Below, one piece after another: positions 47,952-56,957 of a stretch of 64,000 nt of DNA. Every line of letters begins with the position of its first letter. Positions within the stretch are counted from its first letter, which is position 1. The position numbers were made by a program, and so were the translations under genes. The notes under the pieces are model-generated. The model was not told the origin of the DNA and did no database searches. It saw only the letters and a program-made list of their open reading frames with translations. Source of the DNA: Roseiarcus sp963835215 (GTDB lineage Bacteria > Pseudomonadota > Alphaproteobacteria > Rhizobiales > Beijerinckiaceae); assembly GCA_963835215.1 (NCBI GenBank), contig CAWIES010000003.1, positions 124,001 to 188,000 on the forward strand, given 5' to 3'.

Positions 47952-48049
47952 TCGGCGGCCTTCTGCGGCTGAGTTTCGATCGTCGCCATCTTGTTGAGGC
48001 CGACGCGCATAGCGCCACGGCGCGACCGCCGATTCCCTACGCCAAGATG

Positions 48050-48256
48050 CTATTCCTCGTCGTCATCGCTTCGGTCGAGGTGTCCGTCGGAAGCGTCTTG
48101 GTCCCACTTTGGATTTCCAAGCGTCGAGTCGAGTGGCATGTCGTTACGCTTTTTCGCTTCCTCAATGCGCGCTTTCAGGTCTTCGGACGCCTTACGCAGC
48201 TCCGCCTCGGTTTTTTCGAATTCCTTCGCGGGAGTTGGGGTCGTGGATGGCGTCAT
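48050..48256 (-). CDS. small acidic hypothetical protein
   Basis: 68 residues, highly charged and predicted helical (KEFEKTEAELRKASEDLKAR), ending PKWDQDASDGHLDRSDDDEE. There are no membrane or signal features. The coding pattern and the composed, conserved-looking tail support a real gene; no family was recognised. Confidence 0.6.
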   Translation of the reverse strand: MTPSTTPTPAKEFEKTEAELRKASEDLKARIEEAKKRNDMPLDSTLGNPKWDQDASDGHLDRSDDDEE

Positions 48257-48419
48257 CGCGAACTCCTTCGTCTGCCGCTTTCGCCAGCGGCCGGCGCATA
48301 GCCAACCCGCGAAACTCGTCGCGGTTCCCGAAGCGCACGACCGAAAATGCGCGCGTTCAATCTATCAATCCTCGGTCCGCTCAATCGTTGATCCGTGACA
48401 ATCGAGGGCTCCTGCCGCC

Positions 48420-49292
48420 TCAAACCCCCGCCAGCATCGCCTCGTTGCAATGGTCGAGCCCGATATCGAGGATCGGCGCGCTGTGGGTCAGCCAGCCGAC
48501 GGAGATGAGATCGACGCCGGTTGCGGCGATCGCCGGCGCGCTCGCGGGCGTGACGCGGCCCGACGCCTCGGTGATCGCCCTGCCCGCGGTCATCGCCACC
48601 GCGCGGGTCAATTCATCGATCGTCATGTTGTCGAGCAGGACCGCGTCGACGCCAAGGCTCAGTGCTTCCTCGAGCTGGGCGAGCGTGTCGACTTCGAGCT
48701 CGATCTTGACGAGATGGCCGACAGCGGCCTGAGCGCGCTTGACGGCCGCCCTGACGCCCCCCGCGATCGCCACATGGTTGTCCTTAATCAGCACGGCGTC
48801 GTCGAGGCCGAAGCGATGATTGGCTCCCCCGCCCGCACGCACCGCGTATTTCTCGATTGCGCGCAGGCCGGGCGTCGTTTTGCGCGTGCAACAGATGTGC
48901 GCCTTGTGGCCTCGCACCGAGGCGACCAGCGAAGCCGTCGCGGTGGCGACGCCGCTCAGCCGGCTTAGGAAATTGAGCGCGGTGCGCTCGGCCGTCAAAA
49001 TGCCGCGCGCCGGCCCGCGGATCGAGGCGATAACGTCCCCCGGCGCGACCTCGTCGCCGTCGCGCTTTTGGCAGGACACTTCGATTGCCGGATCGATCAG
49101 GCGAAACACCAGCGCGGCGAGATCGAGCCCCGCCACGACGCCCGATTGGCGCGCCGCCAGGACCGTTGTCGCGCGCGCGCCCGCCGGCACGATCGCGTCG
49201 GTGGTTATGTCTCCTGCTCGACCCAGATCCTCCAAGAGGGCGGCGCGCGCGAGGGGTTCGAGCATGATCGCGGGAAGCGGGGAAATGTTCAT
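48420..49292 (-). CDS. nadC: nicotinate-nucleotide pyrophosphorylase (carboxylating)
   Basis: Converts quinolinate and PRPP to nicotinate mononucleotide. 290 residues. EDLGRAGDITTDAIVP at the N terminus, LNFLSRLSGVAT, CTRKTTPGLRAIEKYAVRAGGGANHRFGLDD and IELEVDTLAQLEEAL carry the substrate-binding Arg/Lys residues. It starts 3 bp after the nadB stop; last gene of nadA-nadB-nadC. Confidence 0.96.
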   Translation of the reverse strand: MNISPLPAIMLEPLARAALLEDLGRAGDITTDAIVPAGARATTVLAARQSGVVAGLDLAALVFRLIDPAIEVSCQKRDGDEVAPGDVIASIRGPARGILTAERTALNFLSRLSGVATATASLVASVRGHKAHICCTRKTTPGLRAIEKYAVRAGGGANHRFGLDDAVLIKDNHVAIAGGVRAAVKRAQAAVGHLVKIELEVDTLAQLEEALSLGVDAVLLDNMTIDELTRAVAMTAGRAITEASGRVTPASAPAIAATGVDLISVGWLTHSAPILDIGLDHCNEAMLAGV

Positions 49293-49295
49293 GTC

Positions 49296-50852
49296 TCAGG
49301 CCCTCCGAGCCAAAGGAATTGCAGTCGCGGCGATTTCGCGCGCTGCGGCGAACGCGCCGTCGCGGCGCAAGGTCGAATGACGCGCGAGCGTCGCGCGCTG
49401 AGGAAAATCGGTGCGAAAATGCGCGCCGCGGCTTTCTTCCCGGCGCCATGCGGCGACGGCGATCATCAAGGCGATGGTCGCGGGGTCGCTCGCCGCGCAT
49501 TGGCTTGAAGCGAGCGGCAATAGCGCGGCCACGGCCTCGCTCAACCCTTCGCCGCTGCGCACCACCCCGGCGGCGCGCGATAAAATGGCGCGCACCCGCG
49601 ACGGGTCAGGCGCTGGCGGCATTGTCTTGGCGATCGCCGCCGAGCGCCCGATGGCGCGCGTTCCCGCACTCGAACCGGCGACATCCTGCGCGACCCAGGC
49701 GGCGCTGGCGGCCGCTTCCAGCAGCGAATTGCTGGCGAGCCGATTGGCGCCATGCAGCCCGGTGCAAGCGACTTCGCCGCACGCCCACAGTCCCTCAACC
49801 GAGCTGCGCCCCGCGCCGTCCACGGCGATGCCGCCCATGTGGTAATGCGCGGCGGGGCGCACCGGAATGAGATCGGTCGCCGGATCGAGGCCAGCGTTTC
49901 GGCAGATCGCGTCAATGGCGGGAAAGCGCGCCGCGAACGCGCGCCCCAAGGCGCGGCGGGCGTCGAGAAACACGCGATGCTTGCGAGCGAGATGGCTCCA
50001 TACCGCACGGGCGACGACATCGCGCGGCGCGAGCTCCGCGCCCGGGACGTCCGCCATGAAGCGGCGGCCGACCTCGTCGACCAGCACCGCGCCCTCGCCC
50101 CGCACCGCCTCGCTGACGAGCGCCATCGGATAGGCGGCGACGTCGAGTGCGGTCGGGTGGAACTGGATGAATTCCAGATCCGCGAGTTCCGCTCCGGCGT
50201 CGGCTGCGAGCGCCAACCCGTGTCCGAAATTGCCCGCGGGGTTGGTCGTCTCCAGAAACAACCCACCGACGCCGCCCGTCGCGATGACGACCTGGCCAGT
50301 TGCGAGCGCGAGGGGACCAGCGGGGCCCTCGCACAACACGCCGACGATCGCATTGTTCTCGACGATCAGCCGGCGCGCCTCGGCGCCCTCGAGCACGCCG
50401 ATCGAGGGCGTCGATCGCACCGTCGCGACCAGCGCCCGCATCAGCTCGGCGCCCGTCGCATCGCCCGCGGCGTGGATGATGCGGCGGCGGCTGTGGGCGG
50501 CTTCGAGACCACGCGACAGCGTTCCGTCCGGTTCCCGGTCGAAGCGAACGCCACGCTTGGCCAGCGCCTCGATCGTCTCAGCGCCCGCTTGCACAATCCG
50601 GCGTGCGACATCGGCCTCGACCAGGCCGTCGCCAGCGGCCAACGTGTCGGCAAGATGCAGCGACGGATCGTCGTCTTGCCCGATGCTGGCCGCGACGCCG
50701 CCCTGCGCGAGCGTGCTCGCGGTCCCAAGCCCGAGCGGCGTTCGCGACAGCAGCGTCACCGGTTGCGGGGCAAGGCGCAGCGCGGTCATCAGTCCAGCGA
50801 TCCCGGCGCCGATGATGACCGGGCGCCCATCGAGACGAACGGGCGCGCCCAT
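49296..50852 (-). CDS. nadB: L-aspartate oxidase
   Basis: FAD enzyme that oxidises aspartate to iminoaspartate. 518 residues. PVIIGAGIAGLMTALRLA (dinucleotide fold), TASTLAQGGVAASIG, HSRRRIIHAAGDATG, FIQFHPTALD, GRRFMADVPGAELAPRDVVARA, HYHMGGIAVDGAGRSSVEGLWACGEVACTGLHGANRLASNSLLE. Translation starts at the ATG that overlaps the nadA stop in TGATG (50850-50854). As the sequence stands it is joined in frame to nadA, but see the nadA entry. Confidence 0.95.
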   Translation of the reverse strand: MGAPVRLDGRPVIIGAGIAGLMTALRLAPQPVTLLSRTPLGLGTASTLAQGGVAASIGQDDDPSLHLADTLAAGDGLVEADVARRIVQAGAETIEALAKRGVRFDREPDGTLSRGLEAAHSRRRIIHAAGDATGAELMRALVATVRSTPSIGVLEGAEARRLIVENNAIVGVLCEGPAGPLALATGQVVIATGGVGGLFLETTNPAGNFGHGLALAADAGAELADLEFIQFHPTALDVAAYPMALVSEAVRGEGAVLVDEVGRRFMADVPGAELAPRDVVARAVWSHLARKHRVFLDARRALGRAFAARFPAIDAICRNAGLDPATDLIPVRPAAHYHMGGIAVDGAGRSSVEGLWACGEVACTGLHGANRLASNSLLEAAASAAWVAQDVAGSSAGTRAIGRSAAIAKTMPPAPDPSRVRAILSRAAGVVRSGEGLSEAVAALLPLASSQCAASDPATIALMIAVAAWRREESRGAHFRTDFPQRATLARHSTLRRDGAFAAAREIAATAIPLARRA

Positions 50853-51836
50853 CAGATCGCCAACATCCGCTCGACCGCCAAACGCGCCGCGGCCGGCAAT
50901 CGCCGGATCGATCGTCACGATCTGCCGATTGTCTTCGAGCGCGCGCCGGATGTTCTTCAACGTGATCCGCTTCATATGCGGACAGAGATTGCAGGGGCGG
51001 ATGAACTCGAGCTCGGGATGCTGCAACGAGACGTTGTCGCTCATCGAGCACTCGGTCAAAAGCACGACGCGCGGCGGCTTGCGGCGCGTCACATAGTCCG
51101 ACATCGCGGCGGTGGAGCCGGCGAAATCGGCGGCCGCCAACACTTCGGGCGGACATTCCGGATGGGCGAGGACGATCACGCCGGGATGGCTCTCGCGCAA
51201 CTCGCGAACATCCGCCGCGCTGAAGAGTTCATGCACCTCGCAGTGCCCCGCCCACGCGATGATCTCGACGTCGGTTTCGGCGGCGATGTTTTGCGCGAGG
51301 TACTCGTCGGGAAGCATGATGACCCGCTTGACGCCAAGCGACTCGACGACCGCGCGCGCATTGCCGGAGGTGCAGCAAATGTCCGATTCCGCCTTCACGG
51401 CGGCTGATGTGTTGACGTAAGTGACGATCGGAACGCCAGGGTGGGTCTGACGAAGCAGCCGGACATCCTCGGGCGTGATCGATTCCGCCAGCGAGCAGCC
51501 CGCCGCCGCGTCGGGGATCAACACCGTCTTTTCCGGGTTCAACAGCTTGGCCGTCTCGGCCATGAAATGCACGCCGGCAAGCACGATCGTATCGGCTTTA
51601 ACCGTCATCGCCTCGCGCGCCAGCGCCAGGCTGTCGCCGACGATGTCGGCGACGCAGTGAAAGATCTCCGGGGTTTGATAGTTGTGCGCGAGAATCACGG
51701 CGTTTTTCTCGCGCTTCAATCTGAGAATGGCGTCGACGTCTTCGGCGAAGACGCCCCACTCCTGCGGCGGGATGACTCTTCGCACGCGCTCATAGAGCGA
51801 CGCTGTACGGGCTAAAGCGAGATCGACTGCGGTCAT
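50852..51836 (-). CDS. nadA: quinolinate synthase (one-base frameshift)
   Basis: [4Fe-4S] enzyme condensing iminoaspartate and DHAP to quinolinate. About 328 residues. AVILAHNYQTPEI, AAGCSLAESIT, DICCTSGNA, AHPECPPEVL and CNLCPHMKRITL contain the cluster cysteines. The given sequence runs on as GAFGGRADVGDLMG into nadB. Removing one G near 50893 (gccggccgcgg to gccgccgcgg) restores the family C terminus ARLAVERMLAI and a TGA at 50852-50854 that overlaps the nadB ATG. An error, not a gene fusion, is the simplest reading. Confidence 0.92.
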
Positions 51837-51841
51837 TGATA

Positions 51842-51858
51842 ATACTCACTTTGAGTAT
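51842..51858. promoter_or_regulatory. NadQ operator, proximal palindrome
   Basis: ATACTCA-CTT-TGAGTAT, a perfect 7-bp inverted repeat with a 3-bp spacer, ending 5 bp before the nadA start codon. It and the second copy at 51870 have centres 28 bp apart. Confidence 0.75.
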
Positions 51859-51869
51859 AACTTGGACAT

Positions 51870-51898
51870 ATACTCATCCTGAGATTATCAAATGTCAA
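51870..51898 (-). promoter_or_regulatory. nadABC promoter with distal NadQ palindrome
   Basis: On the minus strand TTGACA (51893-51898, overlapping the nadQ stop) is followed 17-18 bases later by GAGTATA as a weak -10. The palindrome ATACTCA-TCC-TGAGATT (51870-51886) occupies the spacer and -10. Regulator binding would block RNA polymerase directly. Confidence 0.65.
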
Positions 51899-52893
51899 GT
51901 CCTGGCGAGCGGCAACTTGGTTCCAACGATTGCGCGCTCCGCCAGCACGGCGTGGCGGAAGCGAAACAGCTTGGCGGGACGCCCCACGGCGTCGGCGGTC
52001 GCCGCGCCGGTTTCCTCAACCAGATCTTGCTGTTCGATCAGGCGGCGGAAGTTCGGTTTGTGCAGCCGTTGACCCGCCAGCGCCTCCACGCTGCGCTGCA
52101 ACTGGAGCAACGTGAAGGTGGACGGCATCAGTTCGAACACCACTGGCCGATATTTGATCTTCGCCCGCAGGCGCGCAATTCCGGTTGCAAGAATGCGGCG
52201 ATGATCGCCGGTCATGGCGCGCCCGAAGGGTCCCGCAAGCGCCGCCTTCTTCTTTGCCGTAACGGCGCGCACGGCTTCGGGAACGAGCGCGGCCTCATAG
52301 AGCAGCTCGTAACGTTGCAGCACCAGCTCCTCGTTCCAATCGCCGCCGTCGAGGCCGAATGTGATCGCGATGCGCCGGCGCCGCTCGCTTCGCTCCGCCG
52401 GCTTGCCGGCGGCGCGCGCCCAATTGTCGAGCTCGGGCGCAATCGCGCGTTCGATTGCCTCGGGGACGCCGGCGCGATGGTCCTCCCAGGGAAAATAGTC
52501 GTACCAATTGCGCCAGCCGGTCTCTTGCTGGCCGGTCTCTTGCCCGCCGGTCTCTTGCCGATCTCGCGCTTTGCCCTCGCGGGTGAGGCCGAGATAGCTG
52601 ATCGAGATCGTGTGTTGCGCCGTTGCGCCCTCCGCCCGGTCGCGATCGGCAAAGGTGTAGAGCTGTTCGACGTAGCCGAGCGGATGATGGGTCTGTTGCT
52701 CGACCCAGGCGCGCAAGCCCGTCTGCAACGAGCGATGCCCCTGCTCGAACGGCCCGGAAGGAAGCGCGGAGCCGCCCTGAAGCGTCATCACGCGCGGTTG
52801 TTCGTCGGTCACCGCGACCGGGACCGCGATCAGGTCCGCCGCGATCGCAAGCCCGAACGAAGAAGCCTCAGGCCCGCTCTTTGCCCCCGCCAT
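51895..52893 (-). CDS. nadQ: NAD biosynthesis regulator NadQ (COG4111, Nudix-like plus winged helix)
   Basis: 332 residues. The N-terminal part is a Nudix-like sensor domain without a catalytic Nudix box; the C-terminal domain (FELMPSTFTLLQLQRSVEAL, PNFRRLIEQQDLVEET, GRPAKLFRFR) is the winged helix seen in NrtR/NadQ regulators. In alphaproteobacteria NadQ controls nadABC, and the gene directly precedes nadA here with two matching palindromes. A short in-frame TGGQETGQQETG repeat near residue 118 is a local expansion. The effector is presumably a pyridine nucleotide. Confidence 0.85.
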   Translation of the reverse strand: MAGAKSGPEASSFGLAIAADLIAVPVAVTDEQPRVMTLQGGSALPSGPFEQGHRSLQTGLRAWVEQQTHHPLGYVEQLYTFADRDRAEGATAQHTISISYLGLTREGKARDRQETGGQETGQQETGWRNWYDYFPWEDHRAGVPEAIERAIAPELDNWARAAGKPAERSERRRRIAITFGLDGGDWNEELVLQRYELLYEAALVPEAVRAVTAKKKAALAGPFGRAMTGDHRRILATGIARLRAKIKYRPVVFELMPSTFTLLQLQRSVEALAGQRLHKPNFRRLIEQQDLVEETGAATADAVGRPAKLFRFRHAVLAERAIVGTKLPLART

Positions 52894-53062
52894 TCTCCCG
52901 CTCCCCAGCCGCAGGCCGCCGCACTTGGCGACGGTCGCCGACTATACGCAGACTGCGGGAGCTTGCGAGCGGCGGCTTCGTCTCGTTTGCTTTGTTCGGT
53001 TTACACGGCCGACTCAGGAGATCTCATGGCTCGCCGCGGCGAATGACGGCCAGCGGCCCTGC

Positions 53063-53416
53063 TCACTCGTCGTTGCTGGCGTTCAAATCCTCGGTGGCGA
53101 TCGTCTCGGCCTCACCGTGCAACAGCGTGTGCGGGCTCTCCGCATCGCCGCGCACGCGATCGCCGATCGCTTGCGCGAGGCGCCGTCCGCGAGCGCCGAA
53201 AGTCTCGGTCTGCTCCCTCAACGCGCCCTCAAGGTCATACAAGACCGCCTGCACTTGGCCCGCCCGATCGACTTCAGCAGAAACGGCGGCCAGCATAGTG
53301 GCTCGGTAGGTCTCGTAGGCCGTCTTCGCCTTCGACAAGGCCCCGCTCTCGTCTCCGGCCTCCGCGTTCGCCGCCGCTTCCCGCATTTGGCGTAGGAACT
53401 TCTGAAGCTTGTTCAT
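53063..53416 (-). CDS. hypothetical helical protein
   Basis: 117 residues, soluble, mostly alpha-helical by composition (KLQKFLRQMREAAANAEAG, ALREQTETFGARGRRLAQAI). The acidic tail ends NASNDE. No family was recognised. The start ATG and the coding bias are good. The gene is divergent from the DUF6898 gene to its right. Confidence 0.6.
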   Translation of the reverse strand: MNKLQKFLRQMREAAANAEAGDESGALSKAKTAYETYRATMLAAVSAEVDRAGQVQAVLYDLEGALREQTETFGARGRRLAQAIGDRVRGDAESPHTLLHGEAETIATEDLNASNDE

Positions 53417-53535
53417 GGCGACCTCGTTTATCCCCTCGCCAACCCGACATGGGGACCCTTCACAATGCGTTCAAGGCGCTAGCGGCGTCCGCACCGCCCC
53501 TTGCCCGCCATGGCCGACTCGGATCACGATCCGAC

Positions 53536-53727
53536 ATGCCGCCCGGCGAAATCATCATCGAAACGCAACGCATCGGCGCGAGCCTGCGCGTCGCCGCTAT
53601 CGACGTTGCGAGCGGAACCGAAGTCGTGTTCCAGGCCCCCGCCTCGGCGACCCGCGCCTCGATCCAGCACCTTGCGGCGAGCAAGCTGCGCTATGTGATG
53701 GCCAAAGCGGCGGCGGCGAAGAGCTGA
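53536..53727 (+). CDS. DUF6898-like small protein
   Basis: 63 residues: GEIIIETQRIGASLRVAAID, GTEVVFQAP and KLRYVMAKAA are the pattern of a short alphaproteobacterial family of unknown function. The product is probably a compact beta-alpha domain. A longer in-frame start at 53449 adds an unsupported 29-residue leader. Confidence 0.7.
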   Translation: MPPGEIIIETQRIGASLRVAAIDVASGTEVVFQAPASATRASIQHLAASKLRYVMAKAAAAKS

Positions 53728-53780
53728 CGGCCAAAGTGGCGCGGGCCTCCGCGCCCGCGAGCCCTTCCACTCCCTTCCCC

Positions 53781-53902
53781 GTCATGGCCGGGCTTGACCC
53801 GGCCATCCAGGATGGATGAGCGGGATTACACGCGCTCGGCGGAGCGGGGCGTTCTTCTGGGCGACAGTGGCGCCTGGATGGCCGGGTCAAGCCCGGCCAT
53901 GA
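53781..53902. repeat. REP-type inverted pair
   Basis: A 30-bp unit (53781-53810, containing GGCCGGGCTTGACCCGGCC) is present as an exact reverse complement at 53873-53902, 62 bp apart. This REPIN-like arrangement is the same family as 34566-34662 and lies between the DUF6898 gene and the convergent gmk. Confidence 0.9.
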
Positions 53903-53951
53903 CGCGCGAAAGGGAGGCAAGGAGGGTCGCCGCCCTTGCAGCCCTCGCCCC

Positions 53952-54595
53952 CTACCCCTTCAGCAGCGTCTCGACGAACCCCGCCACACCCGTCGCCACG
54001 CGCTGCCCTTTCGCGCGTTCGGCGCCAACGATGGCGGAGACTTGGGCGTAGGCGCGCTGGAGGTCGTCGTTGATGATGACGTAGTCGTATTGTCGCCAGC
54101 GCTCGATCTCGCGCCGCGAATTGGCGAGGCGCTTCTCGATCGTCGCTCCCGAATCCTCGGCGCGGCGCTCAAGCCGGGCGCGCAGTTCCGCTCATCGAGG
54201 GCGGCAGGATGAAGATGCTGACGACGTCGGCCCCCAGCGTCTCGCGCACCTGCAGCGCGCCCTGCCAATCGATGTCGAACAGCATGTCGCGTCCCTCGGC
54301 GAGCACCTGCATCACCGGCGCGCGCGGCGTGCCGTAGCAGGAGCCGTGCACCTCGGCCGAATTCGAGCAGCTCGCCCGCCCCTTTCATCTGGTCGAAGCG
54401 CGGGCGGTCGATGAAGTGATAGTGGATCCCGTCGACCTCCGAGGAGCGGCGCGGCCGGGTCGTCACCGAAATCGATAGCGTCAGGTCGAACGCTTTGTCC
54501 TGCAGCAGCATGCGGGTCAGCGTCGTCTTGCCCGCGCCCGAGGGCGAGGAAAGGATCAGGATCATGCCGCGTCGGCGCATCGCTAGCTCGCTCAT
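53952..54595 (-). CDS. gmk: guanylate kinase (two frameshifts)
   Basis: Phosphorylates GMP to GDP. N-terminal P-loop LILSSPSGAGKTTLTRMLL, then SISVTTRPRRSSEVDGIHYHFID. One extra G near 54360 (ttcggccgag for ttcgccgag) breaks EFAEVHGSCYGTPR, and one near 54190 (gcggaactg for gcgaactg) breaks MSELRARLERR; after both corrections the frame runs to VETLLKG and a stop at 53952. About 213 residues, normal. It abuts yicC directly, the conserved yicC-gmk pair. Confidence 0.93.
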
Positions 54596-55482
54596 TCGAT
54601 GTTCTGCACCTGCTCGCGCAATTGCTCGATTTGCACGCGCAGTTCAAGTCCCTGGGCGGTCAGCGAGACGTCATTCGCCTTCGCGCACAGGGTATTGGCC
54701 TCGCGAGCGAGCTCCTGGGCGAGGAAATCGAGCCGGCGCCCGACCGGTCCGCCCTCGCCGATCAGGGCGCGCGCCGCCGCGACATGGGTCTTCAGCCGGT
54801 CGAGCTCCTCGCGGATGTCGGCCTTGGCGGCGAGCAGGATCGCCTCCTGGTGCAGCCGGTTCTCGTCGAAGCCGCGGCCCGACTGGAGCAGCGCGGCGAC
54901 CGAGGCGGCGAGCCGCGCGCGCACCGCCTCGGGCTTGCGCGCGGGATTGTCGTCGGCGGCCTGGGTCAGCGCCGCGATCGCCTCGAGCCGCTCGCTGAGG
55001 ATCGCCGCCAGCGCCGCGCCCTCGGCGCGGCGGCGAGACGACGAGCGCGGCGATCGCCTCGTCGAGGCTCGCCAGCGCGCCGGCGCAGACCGCCGCCATC
55101 GCTCGCTTCGTCGTCGGCGGCCTCGACGACTTCGACGACGCCACGCACCGCCAGCACGCCGTCCATGGTCGGGGGCGCGAGGCCCGCTTTGGCGGCCGCG
55201 TCGCGCGCCGCGACGATGATCTCTTCGAGCGCGTTCGCGTCCAGGCGCGCCTTCGCCCCCGCGCCTTCGCGCTGGGCGGCGATCGTGGCGAAACAGGAGC
55301 CGCGCGCCAGCGCCTTTCGCCAGCCGCGCCCGCGCTTCGCTCTCGATGCGGTCGAAACCGGGCGGCAGGCGCAGCCTGAGGTCGAGCCCTTTGGCGTTGA
55401 CGCATTTGATCTCGACCGTCCACCGCCAGGGCCCCAGCGCGCCAGCGGCGCGGGCAAAGCCGGTCATGCTGGTCAGCGACAT
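54592..55482 (-). CDS. yicC: YicC/YloC family endoribonuclease (frameshifted)
   Basis: About 296 residues. N terminus SLTSMTGFARA and EIKCVNAKGLDLRLRLP are diagnostic; the C-terminal half has RLHQEAILLAAKADIREELDRLKTH, GRRLDFLAQELAREANTLCAKA and the final QIEQLREQVQNIE. The frame changes near 55315, 55100 and 55040. YicC proteins cleave RNA and form hexamers. It abuts the gmk start. Errors in the sequence are more likely than loss. Confidence 0.9.
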   Translation of the reverse strand: MSLTSMTGFARAAGALGPWRWTVEIKCVNAKGLDLRLRLPPGFDRIESEARARLAKGAGARLLFRHDRRPARRRGGEGAPGRERARRDHRRGARRGRQSGPRAPDHGRRAGGAWRRRSRRGRRRRSERWRRSAPARWRASTRRSPRSSSRRRAEGAALAAILSERLEAIAALTQAADDNPARKPEAVRARLAASVAALLQSGRGFDENRLHQEAILLAAKADIREELDRLKTHVAAARALIGEGGPVGRRLDFLAQELAREANTLCAKANDVSLTAQGLELRVQIEQLREQVQNIE

Positions 55483-55672
55483 GGATCGAAGCCCCCCGAC
55501 GCTCAACGCCGCGGGGCCCCCGCGCGAATCGGGCCCCGCCGCGCCCTTATAGCAGGGGGTTTGGCGGGGCCTCAGCGCCGCGCAGGGGGCGCAGAATTAA
55601 CTTTAGTGAAACGCTAACTGCTTCGACTTGCCCGGGCGTGCCGCTTCGGGCCCGGGCAAGGCGATCGCCAAA

Positions 55673-56383
55673 TCAGGCGTGAGAGAGCGCCGCCGCCGGA
55701 CGCCGCGCCGCCAATTGCGCCGCCACGATGGCGTGGGTGATCAGATAGAACGGCACCAGGACGGTCGGGACGAGGCAGAAGGGCAATTCCTGCATCGCCT
55801 GCGATCCGACGCCCCAGTGAATGAGTTGCAGCGGGCTGCCGTTGGCCGAAGTCAGGCCAAAGAAGATCGCCGCGACGAGGTCGAGGGCGCCAAACCAATT
55901 CCAGCGCGCGATCGCCGCCGTCGGCAAGGACCGCGAGTTCGCAACCGTCAAGGCGAGCGGGATCGCGAACGCGCCGGTGATGATGTCGCCAAGGCCGGCG
56001 GAGAACGGAAACGGGCCGCTCAGGCGGCCATCGAGGGTCAGCAACAGGAACAACGCGCCGAGGACCCTCATGCTGTTGAGGCCGATCAGCAGCGAGGTCG
56101 GAATGGCCAAGAGGGCCGAGCGAAAGCCGCGGCTGGCAAGCGCGAGCGCGCCGACGACCAGCATCGGCGTCGCGGCCACCACGCCGATCAACGGCGTCGG
56201 CGAGGCTGGCGAGAAGGCGAGCGCCCCCGAGGCGCCAAGGTCCGAGGCCACGCCGACCCACGCGCCGACGATCGCCGCGAGCACAAGGCGCTTGGCGAGG
56301 CTGATCTCGAGGAAGGCGGACACCGCCACCAGGTTCACAGCGACGGCGGTAAGGCCGGCGACGGAGCCAATCAGATTGAGCAT
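55673..56383 (-). CDS. multi-pass membrane protein of unknown function
   Basis: 236 residues with about seven hydrophobic helices and very few charged residues. No family was recognised. GGAG lies eight bases before the ATG at 56383, so that start is preferred to the upstream ATG at 56395. A MarR-type gene lies 62 bp upstream on the same strand, and an operator-like sequence separates the two, so this protein is the likely target of that regulator. Confidence 0.65.
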   Translation of the reverse strand: MLNLIGSVAGLTAVAVNLVAVSAFLEISLAKRLVLAAIVGAWVGVASDLGASGALAFSPASPTPLIGVVAATPMLVVGALALASRGFRSALLAIPTSLLIGLNSMRVLGALFLLLTLDGRLSGPFPFSAGLGDIITGAFAIPLALTVANSRSLPTAAIARWNWFGALDLVAAIFFGLTSANGSPLQLIHWGVGSQAMQELPFCLVPTVLVPFYLITHAIVAAQLAARRPAAALSHA

Positions 56384-56396
56384 GGAAATCTCCATT

Positions 56397-56412
56397 ATGT
56401 GTATCTGCACTT
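56397..56412. promoter_or_regulatory. MarR operator candidate, site 2
   Basis: ATGTGTATCTGCACTT just upstream of the membrane-protein start. It matches the core GTGTAT-TGCAC of the palindrome at 56886 with one internal change. Confidence 0.5.
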
Positions 56413-56445
56413 AAATGATCGCGCGGCGTCCCGCCCGCGCCGCGG

Positions 56446-56880
56446 TTACTGCAAATGCGGAATTTTCGCCAAGTGACTCAAGAGCGCGAGGTCATTGCCG
56501 CGCACCGCGCGGGCGACCCGCTCTTGCGCCTCGCGCCAGGCGGGAAACGCTGCGAAGAGCACGGCGCGCCCCTCTTTCGTCGCGCTGAGAATGCGCGAGC
56601 GACTGTCCTTGGCGGCGGGGCGGCTCTGCACCCAGTTGTTGTCTTCGAGCAGCGCCAGGTTTCGGGTGAGCGTGGTGCGGTCGAGCTCCAAGACCTTGGC
56701 GAGTTCGCCCAGCGACGTCGCGCCGCGCAGCTCGAGGTTCGCCAGAATTGTGAACTGCGAGATGCGAATGCCGTGGACGGCCAGCGCGTGATCGTAGATC
56801 GCCGTGACCGCCCGCGCCGCGCGGCGCGTGGCGTCGCACAGGCAGTCCATGCAAGCGGCTATGTCGGAATGCGCAACCAT
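56446..56880 (-). CDS. MarR family transcriptional regulator
   Basis: 144 residues. The winged helix is clear: ISQFTILANLELRGATSLGELAKVLELDRTTLTRNLALLEDNNWV and DSRSRILSATKEGRAVL. Two cysteines (CMDCLCD) at the N terminus, unusual for MarR, could sense oxidants or metal. The gene precedes a membrane protein on the same strand. Near-palindromes with shared core sequence flank it, pointing to autoregulation and control of that neighbour. Confidence 0.88.
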   Translation of the reverse strand: MVAHSDIAACMDCLCDATRRAARAVTAIYDHALAVHGIRISQFTILANLELRGATSLGELAKVLELDRTTLTRNLALLEDNNWVQSRPAAKDSRSRILSATKEGRAVLFAAFPAWREAQERVARAVRGNDLALLSHLAKIPHLQ

Positions 56881-56885
56881 GATTT

Positions 56886-56901
56886 AGGTGTATATGCACC
56901 T
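56886..56901. promoter_or_regulatory. MarR operator candidate, site 1
   Basis: AGGTGTATATGCACCT, a palindrome with one mismatched pair, six bases upstream of the marR start codon. A match with core GTGTAT/TGCAC recurs before the downstream gene at 56397. Confidence 0.6.
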
Positions 56902-56957
56902 TTTATACATGCGTCAAGCCGCGCCGGGCTGTCGGCGCTGGCCAATCCGACGCGGCT

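Noticed and set aside
49296..51836. A NadA-NadB fusion protein of 846 residues
   Set aside because: One extra G explains the joined frame and restores the conserved NadA C terminus and the TGATG overlap; reported as a probable artefact.
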